A stretch of DNA of 64,000 nt from Eunapius fragilis. Taxonomy: Eukaryota; Porifera; Demospongiae; Spongillida; Spongillidae. Where the stretch lies: positions 2,553,163-2,617,162 of the forward strand of contig OY811972.1 in NCBI GenBank assembly GCA_963681505.1. Direction: 5' to 3'. Below, one piece after another: positions 10,164 to 22,007 of this stretch (positions are counted from its first letter, which is position 1; each line of letters starts with the position of its first letter). Made by a program: the position numbers and the translations under genes. The notes under the pieces were generated by a model, which ran no database searches, was not told the DNA's origin, and saw only the letters and a list, made by a program, of their open reading frames with translations.

Positions 10164-13100
10164 TTATGGAGGGTTTGGCTGGGGCAGAGGTACAGCAGTC
10201 TGGGGAGGAGGACTAAATGAATGGGACTGGGGAGGAGAAACAAGGGACGGATCTGGTTGGTGAGAAGGTAACCACATCTCTCCCTGCAACACGGGCCGTA
10301 TGTCGTTGCTATTAGAGGAAGACTGTCCCTGAACCATTCCTGGTTGTCCATAGCAGGTACCTGACTGTGGCACCCCGTAATACCCTGGTACCATGTAGCC
10401 CCCTCCATACATCCCAGGGTACATGTAGCACATAGGCGCAGCAAATGGAGGCCAACCAGGATAGGCTGTGGTCTGGGGAGGAGGATAGGCCGTGGTCTGG
10501 GGAGGGTAAGGTGCAGTCTGGGGAGGAGGATACGCTGCGGCCTGAGGAGGGTAAGGTGCAGTCTGGGGAGGAGGATACGCTGTGGCCTGAGGAGGGTAGG
10601 GTGCAGTCTGGGGAGGAGGAGGACTTGATGGTGAAAGTGATTCATCGACCAGGATGGTGTCCTTTGGAGCGTCCAATCTCATCTTTTCTCTAAGCCTGCC
10701 CTGCTTATCGTAGGCCTGGGGAGGAGCAAATTCAGCAGGTCTTTCATCTTCCAGTTCTTGTTTCCTTCTCTTAATGAAGTCCACTGGAAAAGCAACAAGA
10801 GGTTGGTGAGGGGGAGGGAGAGGGATAATGTAGGTTGGTGAGGGGAGGGAGAGGTTGGTGAGGGGGAGGGAGAGGGATATTGTAGGTTGGTGAGGGGAGG
10901 GAGAGGGATATTGTAGGTTGGTCAGAGGGAGGGAGAGGGGTATTTAGATTGGTGCGGGGGGGGGGGGGGGGGGGGGGGGTGGTTATATTGCAGGAGCGAG
11001 GTGGTGTGAGAATGATGAATAACACCACTAAATTAAACGGTCTTATTTCAAAATTGTCTAGTTACTATTGCTTATCTCATGAAGAATACAGATGAAACAA
11101 GTAATAAAAACGTTCTCCATGAGAAAAGTTGGCAATGGTGGTGTAAAAAGGATGGAAACAAGGGTCTAATAAGAAGATGAAATGTAATAGTCCTCTATTT
11201 CGCCCATTTGTAGAACATTATGTTTGTGATAGGACTATTACATTTCATCTTCTTATTAGACCCTTGTTTCCTTCCTTTTTACACCACCATTGCCAACTTT
11301 TCTAATGGAGAATGTTTTTATTACTTGTTGTACATAGAGTCAGTGACAGACACACTGCTATAGACAACACAACAAGGAGCTGGTAAGCGTTGTGAGAGCC
11401 AACATAGGATGCTTACAGCATACATAACTGAACCTAACGACATTAGTGCTTCCAATTAACCCACAATTAGATACCACGGCTTTGTTACTAGACATGAATA
11501 CCCCCCCCCCCCCCCCCCGCACCCACCTCCAACGTAACGTTGCACAACAGAAGGTCTCTGGATTAAAATAACCCACGGCCCCCCCTCCCTCATCACACAT
11601 TATCCCATACTGATGCACGCATTGTCACAACTCCCCCCTCCCCCTCCCGCGTGACGTAATTTATGAGTGGCCCCCAAGGTGCAATCTTTGCCCCTAAGTG
11701 TGGTTAGAGCACAGAGCTCTTCATGAGTGCAACACGTTTATGGGATAGCCCAACACCTAAAGATCACACACGCACACACACACATGCACACACATATGCA
11801 CACACGCGCACACACATGCACACATGCACACACATATGCACGCACACGCACACACACGCACACGCACACACACACACACACACACACATGTGCACAGCTG
11901 CCCAATAAATTTCAGGGGGAGAGTATCCCATTATCTTCCACACAAGCCTTTGTGGACACAAACAGTGATGTTGTGGGGGGTCAGGAAAGGTTGTAAGGTG
12001 TAAAGAGGGTAGTAGTGTACCACATGGCATGTACTGTACAAAGCACCAGTCAGTCTGGTATTACAGCTCTGCTGCTACTACGGTACCTTTTCCTTTGTCC
12101 CATGGACGCACATGTCTGGCTCTCTTCTCCTCCTCCTGTCTCCTCCTCTCTTCCTCCTCCTGCCTCTCCACCTCCTCCCTCACCTTCTGAAGCTCTGCTG
12201 CGATGACATCCGCGGGGGCAGCTGTGTGTGTGCATGTGTACATGTGTGTGCATGTGTGTGTGTGTGTGTGCATGTGTGTGGGATTATTCAATAACTATGA
12301 GCTTGCAACTCACAAACAACTAATCATATTATGAGCACACCTAAGAGACATGTTTTCATTTGCAAGTGCTTTAAACAGTTAATGAAAATGGTAGCACTTT
12401 ACAGCGAATCCACAAAAAAATGCAATGCTTTTAAATGAATTAATTCCATAATGGTATTGTCAATCTAAATGAATTTATATGAATGTACAATAACCACGAA
12501 TCCAAACCACATTATTAGAATTCAACAGTTCAAAAGATAAAATCAAATAGCTTGCAATTAATTAATTCAACACAATAATGTACGACAACTTTTAATTAAT
12601 GACATGATGTATTAAATACAGAATAACATTGATGAAAGTATGAAATTTGATTGCTGTTTTACTAGTTAATATTCAACACAACAAATCGAACTTGAAAATG
12701 CTAAATGACCACTATAATTTTAATTAACTTTGAATTTTTAAAAATTATCTAATACCAAGTCAAATGCGTCAGTTAATACTGGACTAATAAATTATTGATG
12801 GTTATTAAACTTAGTTATCCCATAACAGCTTCAACATTGTGGTCTTAAATGTTAACAACCCACTACTGAACTTAGTAACTTGATATCAGTGCTGTTCCAC
12901 TGCACGTTCAGATCTTGAGTTATTATAATCAATTATCTCTAACCGCAATCTGATAAAAGGGCTTTGAATATTTTGATTTATGAGGGTTTTGATACAATTA
13001 CCAATTACATCTAATTGGATTGTTAGTATTCCGCTAACTACTGCAACATATGTTAATCAAAGCAGTTTATTAATTTCAATCCTGAGTTACAGTGATTTTA

Positions 13101-16100
13101 AAGTGTTGCGTTCTTTCATGGACACCTGTGTACTTTGCCACTGACCTTGCTTTTTATCAAAGTCCAGATCAGCAATTCCCTCCACTTTCCCGCCATCTTC
13201 CTCTCCGTCCTGCTTCAGCTTGCGTTGACGCACCTTGGTCAGCCGCGCCTCCATGGCAACCCTCCTCTTCTCCTTCAACAACTCACGCTTCTGCCGCTGG
13301 TCTAACGTCTAGAAGGAAGGGATGGGGAGGAGGAAGCAACACACGTGAAGAGTGCCAAAATACCCAAATGTCCACCACAACATGTGCACAGGTCTGGATG
13401 TAACTACGGCAATGTTCAGCAATGGGGGGTTGACCAGCAACTAGTTTCATTATGTGGTTGTTGACTATAAACTATACAGTGAACATTTGCACACAACACA
13501 TATTCATAGGGACATTAGACACAATGTCAGTATTCTTAGCCCCAATCCATCTTCACCACTAATGGTTTCGTCATTGCATTTAATTAGTTCTATGGTGTCT
13601 GCTTAAAATTAAATTGCATGGCTTAGTTGTTTAGTCAATAAAAAGGTCAAACATACTCTAACATGCCAAAGTTCACATAACTGATGTATGCAACTCCTCC
13701 ATCTAATAACAATATACATTAACAGACTCACTAGGGTGTGACTAGGGTGTGACTAGGGTGTGACAAGGGTGTGACTAGGGTGTGACTAGGGTGTGACAAG
13801 GGTGTGACAAGGGTGTGACTAGGGTGTGACTAGGGTGTGACTAGGGTGTGACTAGGGTGTGACTAGGGTGTGAAAGGTGAATGGAATTGGTTCTGTAACA
13901 CGTTGCTTGTAATTCAATGGTTTTAATTTGATCTGTTAATAAATGTTTCAATACAGCATTCATCCAATTAGAGGCAAGGATTAAGCTGTTAGTCACAAGT
14001 GGTGAAGTCGGATTAGGACTAGTTAATAATTACCCTGTGAAAAGACCCTGTGCACCTGATTGTGTTGTTCATTACATTAGACATTAACCGTATCATTATA
14101 CTGCACATGCGTGTGCACTTACACATGCACACCAAGTGGACATACACCACACAGACACACACACACACATACACCACATACATACCACACACACACACAC
14201 ACACATGTATGTATTACTGAGGCATAATTACTACCATGACTGACACTACAATTTTAATTAACACTGCCTGGGAGAATGTGGCCATGGGAATGTGCCCACC
14301 TGGTCCCTCAGCTTGTTCAGCAGGTTCATCTGTTCATCTCTCTTCTCCTCATCAGCAGAGAAGGCAAAGTAGCCAACACCATGGCTACGTATCTCTGTGG
14401 ACACACAAAGGTGGACTTAAAAGCCTTCTTCCTAACACAAAGAGGCCACACAGTCCAGCGTTCAATGTGGCAAGAAGGTGGTTTGCCTTTAACCCCTGTT
14501 GTTGACACGCATTATAACTGGTGGTTGTTTGACAGGATACATGTACAACCACAGAGTTAGGAATTACGGAAACAACCATAAAAGAGTAACTCCCAGAATG
14601 AAACACCTTTGGTGCGTAAATCACTTACAGAGGACAACCATGAAATACAACAAAAGAAACAAGAGCTTAAAATGGGATGAAAACATGTACATGTAAATAT
14701 TCATGCATGCATGTGGGGAGGGTGTGCATGTGGGGGTGTGGGGATGGTGTGCATGTGGGGAGGTGTGCATGTGAGGAGGGTGTGCATGTGGGGATGGTGT
14801 GGGGATGGTGTGCATGTGGGGAGGTGTGCATGTGGGAAGGTGTGGGGATGGTGGGCATGTGGGGATGGTGTGCATGTGGGGAGGTGTGCATGTGGGAGGT
14901 GTGCATGTGCGGAGGGTGTGCATGTGGGGATGGTGTGGGGATGGTGTGCATGTGGGAAGGCGTGGGGATGGTGTGCATGTGGGAGGTGTGCATGTGGGGA
15001 GGTGTGGGATGGTGTGCATGTGGGGAGGTGTGGGGATGGTGTGCATGTGGGGGTGTGGGGATGGTGTGCATGTGGGAGGTGTGCATGTGGGGAGGTGTGC
15101 ATGTGGGGAGGTGTGGGGAGGTGTGCATGTGTGGAGGTGTGTGGATGGTGTGCATGTGGAGAGGTGTGGGGATGGTGTGCATGTGAGGATTGAAAATGTT
15201 AATGCATGTGATTTGAAAACTGAAAGCATAAAGGTAAACCTCCTCCCCAGCCCTTTGACCCACCTCCTGGGTAAACCTCCTCCCCAGCCCATTGACCCAC
15301 CTCCTGAGTAAACCTCCTCCCCAGCCCTTTGACCCACCTCCTGGGTACACATCTTGGTAATGAACTGGACCAATAGGGCGATCCTGGGCCACCTCTTCCC
15401 CAGCCCCTTGTTCCCACTTGCGCCGCTCCCTGTCCATCCTCATGTCTTCGGAGAGCAGTTCTGGGGATGGGGACCGGGGAGGGGGAGGAGCCTTCTCCTT
15501 TAGTTCTCTGTCCAAAGCCATGATGTGGGGTAGGTCCTTCGCGAGGCACTTCCTGTTACGCCCTAGAGCATCCACGTAATCAACCCTGTGAAGTGTGCGC
15601 ACGTGTGTGAGTGGGTGTGCGTATGTGCATGTATGTGTGTGTGCAAGTGTGTGCATGTACGTGTGTGGGTGTGTGTGATTTGTGCACGTGCGTAAGTGTG
15701 TGAGCAGGTTTGTGGGGATAAGTGTGTGAGTGTACGTGTGTTCACAAGTGGTGCATTAAAAACACAATAAACCATCAAAGGGGGAGGGGGAGGGGGAGGA
15801 GAAGGGGAGAGATAAGGGATCTAGTACTACCACAAATACTGCAACCAACACTCCGCCCTATTTTATTCATCTTAAGAATACAGAGCAGACCTTTTACTTC
15901 AAGCGAGTAGTTATTGCCATTATTAAATTTTACAAAAGCTACCTTACCTACATGTAGGTAAGGCTATCCTTTGGTTGCTAGGTAAGGCTATCCTTTGGTT
16001 GCTAGGTAAGGCTATCCTTTGGTTGCTAGGTAAGGCTATCCTTTGGTTGCAAGGTAAGGCTATCCTTTGGTTGCTAGGTAAGGTTATCTAGGTAAAGCTA

Positions 16101-18841
16101 TCCTTTGGTTGCTAGGTAAGGCTATCCTTTGGTTGCTAGGTAAGGCTATCCTTTGGTTGCTAGGTAAAGCTATCCTTTGGTTGCAAGGTAAGGCTATCCT
16201 TTGGTTGCTAGGTAAGGTTATCTAGGTAAAGCTATCCTTTGGTTGCTAGGTAAGGCTATCCTTTGGTTGCTAGGTAAGGCTATCCTTTGGTTGCTAGGTA
16301 AAGCTATCCTTTGGTTGATAGGTAAAGCTATCCTTTGGTTGTTAGGTAAGGCTATCCTTTGGTTGCTAGGTAAGGCTATCCTTTGGTTGCTAGGTAAGGC
16401 TATCCTTTGGTTGCTAGGTAAGGCTATCCTTTGGTTGCTAGGTAAGGCTATCCTTTGAGGCTATCCAACACTCACCACTCTTCGCCTGGGCTTGCATTCC
16501 TCTCCTCCTCCTCCCCCTCCTCCCCCTCCTCTGTGGGCACTTTCCTCTCGTGCTTGGTAGCTTTCTTTCTTTCTTCCTCAGCCCTCTCTTCCCCAGCCCT
16601 TTCAGCTCTCTCTTCCTCCCTTTCATTCACAGTCAACATCTAAGGGTTTGACGGGGGAGGGGATGGGGAGAGAGGGAGGACACTCACACCCTCCCCTACA
16701 CTCACACCCTCCCCCTACACTCACACCCTCCCGTACCTTAACCTCTTCACTCACACCCTCCAGTACCTTAACTTCTTCACTCACACCCTCCCCCTACACT
16801 CACACCCTCCCCCTACTCACACCCTCCCCCTACACTCACACCCTCCCCCGACACTCACACCCTCCCCCGACACTCACACCCTCCCCCTATACTCACACCC
16901 TCCCCCTACACTCACACCCTCCCCTACACCACACCCTCCCCTACACCCACACCCTCCCTACACTCACACCCTCCCCCTAACCTCTTCGTATGCCTTTTTG
17001 GTGAAGTCGACCATGTAGTGGTTATCTTCCTCCTCCCCAGCCTCCCGTTCCAAAGCTTCTTTGAGTCCCTCACCTTTGGACAGCCTATCGTACAGTGCTA
17101 CCTTGGCCTCCAGTGCTCTCCTATTAGAACAGCACATGGTATTTACGGCTCACCTCTTCACCACCCAACCAGAAGAGTCAAGAACCAGGTGCAACAAACT
17201 GAAGCATCCTCACTCAGTCCCATCTCCCCCACCTCACCCCTCCCCTCCCCACACACCTCCCTTACCCCTCCCCCACACATCTTGTCCCCTCCCTCCCCTC
17301 CCCACACACCTTGCCCCCTCCCTCCCTCCCCTCCCCCTCACCTAGCTCTCTCATACTCCGCCTCCTCCACTTGGCTTCTCTCTCCTTGCCCTGATGCAGC
17401 AGTCGCAGCCTTATGACCACTTCTGTTGAGGGGTGCGGCCTTCCTCCATATTGCTGATGTCTTCAGAACAGATACAATGATTGTAACATCAGTACCCTCA
17501 AAGGAGATGTACTTCATGAGTACCCCCTCCCTCCCCTCAGAGGAGGTCTACTTCATCAGTACCACCCACCACCCCTCAAAGGAGGTCTACTTCGGTACCC
17601 CCCCTCACCGCTCAGAGGGTCTACTTGCAATAAACAGTCACACCACAATGTGTATCAACACCATGAACCAAGGGGTTAATGTAACAAGAGCACACCAAGG
17701 GTATTAACCCCATGAACCAAGGGGTCAACATAGCAAGAGCACACCAAGGGTATTGACCCCATGAACCTAGGGGTTAACGTAGCAAGAGCACACCAAGGGT
17801 ATTAACCCCATGAACCAAGGGGTTAACGTAGCAAGAGCACGCCAAGGGTATTGACCCCATGAACCAAGGGGATAACGTAGCAAGAGCACACCACAGGTAT
17901 TGACCCCATGAACCAAGGGGTTAACGTAGCAAGAGCACACCAAGGGTATTGACCCCATGAACCAAGGGGTCAACATAGCAAGAGCACACCAAGGGTATTG
18001 ACCCCATGAACCAAGGGGTTAACGTAGCAAGAGCACACCAAGGGTATTAACCCCATGAACCAAGGGGTTAACATAGCAAGAGCACACCAAGGGTATTGAC
18101 CCCATGAACCAAGGGGTTAACGTAGCAAGAGCACACCACGGGTATTGATCCCATGAACCAAGGGGTTAACGTAGCAAGAGCACACCAAAGGTATTGACCC
18201 CATGAACCAAGGGGTTAACATAGCAAGAGCACACCAAGGGTATTGACCCCATGAACCAAGGGGTTAACGTAGCACGTAATAAGTAATAAGGACGCCACCC
18301 GCCAGAGTTGATCTACAGGAGAGACAGGCCAAACACGCCATACTACCAACCCTTTGAGATAATGTATGTCCACCAGAGGGAAGAGTTGTTCACTTCAAAC
18401 ACTACTGCATCAAGGTTTGTATCCCTTGGCACAAAATGGAAATACAATTACTTGGGAGCCCCGTGTTAGGCTGAGAGATAAATAAAGTTAATCTGGGAAG
18501 CCTTGACGCATGTGTTTGAAGTGAAGGGTACAGTCCTCCTTGCCGCGGGCATACCCGTGCTACCTCTGATAATCTCTGACCTACCTTATCGGAGACCTCT
18601 CTGGGCTGGGCAGTATCGTGTTGTTGGGCGGCTTTCTCCTTTTTAACCTGCTGCTGTTTCTGGAACAGGGCTGCCTTAAGATCCACGAGCTTTTGCGATG
18701 AGAACGGAGCGTCAAACCAGTGAGTGCCGTATCAAACATGGGATAGGCATTTCCGAGAAACCTTACCGTAGCTGCGCTGACTTGTATCTGCTTCTTCTTA
18801 CTCCGAGCCCGCACTCCATCATCTCCTTCGGCCTTCTCCAT
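10164..18841 (-). CDS. CCDC174: CCDC174 orthologue (ten exons)
   Basis: Exons on the minus strand: 18841-18767, 18689-18585, 17460-17342, 17120-16982, 16639-16476, 15585-15351, 14392-14300, 13308-13146, 12221-12087, 10783-10164. All junctions are GT-AG with matching phase and total 1848 nt (615 residues). Diagnostic matches to animal CCDC174 run in order: [36 protein letters not shown]...[83 protein letters not shown]174 is a nuclear protein reported to associate with the exon-junction complex through EIF4A3. Here the C-terminus is extended by a Pro/Tyr/Gln-rich tail (repeats of the type TAPYPPQ, then [16 protein letters not shown]), making the protein longer than the human form of about 470 residues. 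Acidic/Glu-rich segments dominate exons 5 and 9. Confidence 0.94.
10455..10620 (-). repeat. Coding minisatellite in the CCDC174 tail
   Basis: Repeats of about 21-42 bp (GTCTGGGGAGGAGGATA on the plus strand) encode the [15 protein letters not shown] low-complexity tail in the last exon. Confidence 0.7.
10795..10980. repeat. G-rich minisatellite and poly-G run in CCDC174 intron 9
   Basis: Repeats of GGTTGGTGAGGGGAGGGAGA are followed by an uninterrupted G tract at about 10957-10979. It lies a few bases upstream of the last exon's acceptor on the minus strand. Confidence 0.7.
11096..11329. mobile_element. Foldback MITE, copy 2, in CCDC174 intron 9
   Basis: The outer ends match copy 1 (AACAAGTAATAAAAAC and GTTTTTATTACTTGTTG). 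The inner arms differ from copy 1 (GAAATGTAATAGTCCTCTAT) yet are complementary to each other almost throughout. Confidence 0.85.
11768..11890. repeat. CA-rich microsatellite
   Basis: ACACACGCAC/ACACATGCAC variants lie in CCDC174 intron 9. The reading frames through it are artefacts of the repeat. Confidence 0.9.
12229..13080. other. AT-rich CCDC174 intron 8
   Basis: A TG microsatellite abuts the exon 9 acceptor (12229-12285). The remainder is strikingly AT-rich with many TTAATTAA words and no coding signal. Confidence 0.6.
13733..13874. repeat. 11-bp minisatellite in CCDC174 intron 7
   Basis: About thirteen head-to-tail copies of GTGTGACTAGG, with a few GTGTGACAAGG variants. Confidence 0.95.
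14707..15190. repeat. G-rich minisatellite in CCDC174 intron 6
   Basis: Irregular copies of GTGCATGTGGGGAGGTGTG and GGGGATGGTGTGCATGTG. The strand asymmetry is strong (G on plus, C on the transcribed-sense strand). Long open frames through it reflect repeat periodicity, not coding. Confidence 0.92.
15235..15345. repeat. Three-copy 37-bp repeat next to exon 6 donor
   Basis: AAACCTCCTCCCCAGCCC followed by a TTGACCCACCTCCTG segment is repeated three times immediately downstream (in gene sense) of exon 6. It resembles the exon stretch encoding [11 protein letters not shown] just across the donor. Confidence 0.8.
15943..16460. repeat. 24-bp minisatellite in CCDC174 intron 5
   Basis: About 21 copies of TAGGTAAGGCTATCCTTTGG plus TTGC, some with AAAGC in place of AAGGC. 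It runs almost to the exon 5 donor at 16475. Confidence 0.95.
16683..16978. repeat. CACTCACACCCTCCCCCTA minisatellite in CCDC174 intron 4
   Basis: About sixteen units of 17-20 bp fill the intron between exons 5 and 4, abutting the exon 4 donor. Confidence 0.92.
17641..18273. repeat. 49-bp minisatellite in CCDC174 intron 2
   Basis: About thirteen units containing AACCAAGGGGTTAACGTAGC, AAGAGCACACCAAGGG and TATTGACCCCATG. The copies are very similar, so the array is young. Confidence 0.95.
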
Positions 18842-19643
18842 TTAGAGCGCACCCTTTTATTTTTTTACTCTCGTACCCATACTCAGCTCGCAGTAAACTA
18901 AGTGGGGCGGAAGTTAATTATTTATAAGGAGGTGTGGTGAAATCCACTGAAGTGGGCATTAAGAACTTTTGGACCGGGGGAGGGGGGGGGGGGGGGGGGG
19001 GAGGGTGGAGATGGGAGCTATATTAACAGTCATGCCGGAAGGCACGCCACTCCCGCTCAGTTTAGGCAGCGCTGTAAGCTTGCATGTGATGATTAATGGG
19101 ATCTGAAGCGAAGCCCCCAGCCGCTTTTACTTTTTAAATGCCACGATTAATGTAACTGAATGATTATAACGCTGCTGTTAGACGTAGGTGAAAATCATTG
19201 GGTAGATCGCTTCTCCATGTGCTACCTTGAGCGTTAATATATAATATGTTACATGCATGCGATGCAACTAGTACCACGATCGCCGCTTTCAATAAGTTTA
19301 TTTCACACCCGGTACGCTCAACATTAAACATTTTTCTCATCAGCTGTGGACAAATTTGGGGGGCTTCCTCCCCCCAACCCCTCATGCAGCTTGTGTACCC
19401 TCTAGCCGCATGGGGGGTTGGGGGGCCTCCTCCCCCATGCAGCTTGTGTACCCCCTAGCTGCATGTATAAGTGCACACCTTATTGCAGGGAGCGCTTTAG
19501 TATATGATGATAGACAATGGATCTGATACGAGTGGAAATTTACTGCATAAAAAATGTAGGACATGATGGATAATTGGATAATCACTTCCTTTTCGTTTTA
19601 ATTTTTCGCCATGAACTCGCTTCTTGAATCAATTATAATAGTA
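18842..19643. other. 5' flank of CCDC174; intergenic
   Basis: Upstream region of the CCDC174 gene, with a G tract around 18976-19000. Two diverged copies of a CCCATGCAGCTTGTGTACC block lie at about 19382 and 19433. No further gene is seen. Confidence 0.45.
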
Positions 19644-20710
19644 TCTGAACCTGCGTCAGCAGGTTCAATATAGGATTGATTGAGGAATGATGAATGTCAT
19701 TAAAAATTTTAAATCGCGTCGGGAGGGACAACGGAGAAACGGATCACTTATCTCGTTGCAGCAATCGAACGACAACACCAAGATCTACGCTTTCATGCTA
19801 GTTTCATGTCATTAAACTATGCGCTTCCAGACAAACAAAGAACCTGCTTCTCGTGCCCACTCCCAAAAAAATTGTTCGTCGTCGTCGTCGTCTTCCTTAG
19901 GAAGGTATAACTCGAGCTACGAACGGTTTTAAAGAACGAAAATAGTACCAATCTCTTCAGAATTTACCGGCACGTTATCCTAGCATGTCATTTGGACACA
20001 TATCACATCTAGAAAGAAACTACAGCGAGAAATACCCTATTTTGTTGCAAGTTCTGTGGCCATCTAGCAAGTTCTAGCAAGTTCTTAATAAAATGTATAA
20101 TTTTAGGGAGTATAACAGGCACTAAATTTATTTGGTGTTCCTATCGCAGTTTAGTCGTTACCTTACTTTGGCTAGTGAAGTTGTTTTTCTAAAAATGCCT
20201 TCGCGTAATCAAAAGAAGAGATCTAAGCAACGAGCGGAATACCTCCAAAAACGAGAAGATATTTTATCACAAGAGAACAAGGCTAAAGCCCGAGCGCGCT
20301 ACAAGGCCGACCCTGAAAAGAAGAAGGCCTCTGTACGCGACACCTACAACGCAAATGCTGTATCTAAGCGTACTGCTAAAAGGCAGCGATATCAAGAGGG
20401 CGTCGAGGAGAACCGTGCTGCTAAAAGGCAGCGATATCAAGAGGGCGTCGAGGAGAACCGTGCTGCTAAAAGGCAGCGATATCAAGAGGACGTCGAGGAG
20501 AACCGTGCTGCTAAAAGGCAGCGATATCAAGAGGGCGTCGAGGAGAACCGTGCTGCTAAAAGGCGGATATACAGGGGCAATTCAGCTACCATTAAGGCAG
20601 CTAGAAGGAGTCGGTATTGGAAGGGTCGTAGAACTACCACTACCACCCAAAGGTATGTTATAGCATGCTGTATGTAGCATTTAAAATCTAAGGGCTGCTT
20701 TGCACGTGGC
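19644..20710 (+). mobile_element. Transposon fragment with Lys/Arg repeat first exon
   Basis: It begins TCTGAACCTGCGTCAGCAGG, a small hairpin shared with the inverted copy at 2680-3723. A leader follows with GTCGTCGTCGTCGTC and AGGAAGGTATAACTCGAGC, then a frame from ATG 20194 (MPSRNQKKRSKQRAEY) containing KADPEKKKASVRDTYNA and four near-identical AAKRQRYQEGVEENR repeats. The frame runs into CCAAAGGTATGTTA, a plausible splice donor. The downstream exons are absent, so only the 5' part of the element is here. Helitron-like is possible; I see no Rep, helicase or transposase motif. Confidence 0.65.
20194..20653 (+). pseudogene. Transposon N-terminal Lys/Arg repeat protein, truncated
   Basis: About 155 residues, strongly basic, with a 15-residue repeat (AAKRQRYQEGVEENR) encoded by a 45-bp tandem repeat at about 20375-20560. 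It probably represents the first exon of the transposon gene. It ends at a donor-like AGGTATGT, and no partner exon follows. Confidence 0.5.
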
Positions 20711-21258
20711 TCATGGCTTCCCTGTCATGCACGAATTAACACATTTCTTGTATGCCTGCATACCGTATTATCAGATGTACAGTAAGGCTTCCCAGTTTCC
20801 ATGTACACGTAAAGGTCAATGTTTGTACAAAAGGTATTTGTGCATGCATCTGTGTGCCTTTACATTATTGTATATTAGTTATCTGATGTTGAAGAAAGGA
20901 CTAGACACATGTTTATAGTACAAGTCTGTCATGCGCATCCACCCTTTGCTGCAGCTGTGTTTAATTGTTATCAGATGTATAGTAAGGCTTCCCACAAGTA
21001 AAAGTTCCCCCATGTACATGTAAAGGGTTAGGTCAAACTTTGTACATGTCACATTGTTTTAAAGGTCCACTACACGTGTGTACAGAAGTGTTACCCAAAA
21101 TTGAGTTGTATGAAAATGAAATAATTCATGTAATGCGCAATTGGTGAAATGTTTTGATGCATGTATAAGGCATAATGTGTGGTAAAATAAAAGTACTGCA
21201 ACCCTATCTTCTCCCATATAGTTACTACCTGTTTGAGCCCAACTCAAATAGGTGTAGG

Positions 21259-21735
21259 TACCAGCGCTACCAGCAGCACCGCTGCCCCCGCCAGCGCTAC
21301 CAGCAGCACCGCTGCCCCCGCCAGCGCTACCAGCAGCACCGCTGCCCCCGCCAGCGCTACCAGCAGCACCGCTGCCCCCGCCAGCGCTACCAGCAGCACC
21401 GCTGCCCCCGCCAGCACTACCAGCAGCACCGCTGCCCCCGCCAGCGCTACCAGCAGCACCGCTGCCCCCGCCAGCGCTACCAGCAGCACCGCTGCCCCCG
21501 CCAGCGCTACCAGCAGCACCGCTGCCCCCGCCAGCGCTACCAGCAGCACCGCTGCCCCCGCCAGCGCTACCAGCAGCACCGCTGCCCCCGCCATCGCTAC
21601 CAGCAGCACCGCTGCCCCCGCCAGCGCTACCAGCAGCACCGCTGCCCCCGCCAGCGCTACCAGCAGCACCGCTGCCCCCGCCATCGCTACCAGCAGCACC
21701 GCTGCCCCCGCCAGCGCTACCAGCAGTAGCGCTGC
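21259..21735. repeat. 30-bp minisatellite
   Basis: About sixteen nearly perfect copies of GCTACCAGCAGCACCGCTGC plus CCCCGCCAGC. Every frame stays open because 30 is a multiple of three (ASATSSTAAP on plus, GGGSGAAGSA on minus). It lies on the flank of the foldback element at 22008 and may be part of the same larger mobile unit. Confidence 0.92.
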
Positions 21736-22007
21736 CCCCGCCACTGCTCCCCCCAATGCTGCCCCCACCTTTTTTCCTGCCCCCGCCACCCGCATGGCCA
21801 TATCCAAGACGGGGGGGGGGAGAAGAGGAAGAGGAGGGAGAAGAGGCCGAGGACGTGGAACTATAATTAATTATATTAAAAACAATTATACTTATCATTA
21901 TTAATTAACTATGTGTTCTATAATTTATTACTTTAATTATTAAAGTCTTATTGTAAAAGTTATACGTTCTTTGACACGGAGAAAAAAAAAGAAAAAAAAA
22001 CTTATGA

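Noticed and set aside
14621..15656. His/Thr/Pro-rich frames of up to 330 residues
   Set aside because: They span CCDC174 intron 6 minisatellite sequence; only 15351-15585 within them is a real exon.
15943..16460. Array of splice donors (TAGGTAAGG) in CCDC174 intron 5
   Set aside because: The donor-like motif is on the plus strand while the gene is transcribed from minus, so it is not presented to the spliceosome in this transcript.
13733..18275. Regularly spaced repeats reminiscent of a CRISPR array
   Set aside because: Units are head-to-tail without unique spacers and lie in introns of a eukaryotic gene; they are minisatellites.
21059..21904. Gly/Ala/Ser-rich proteins of 220-280 residues on both strands
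   Set aside because: The 30-bp minisatellite is open in four or more frames simultaneously; no start context or splice structure supports expression.
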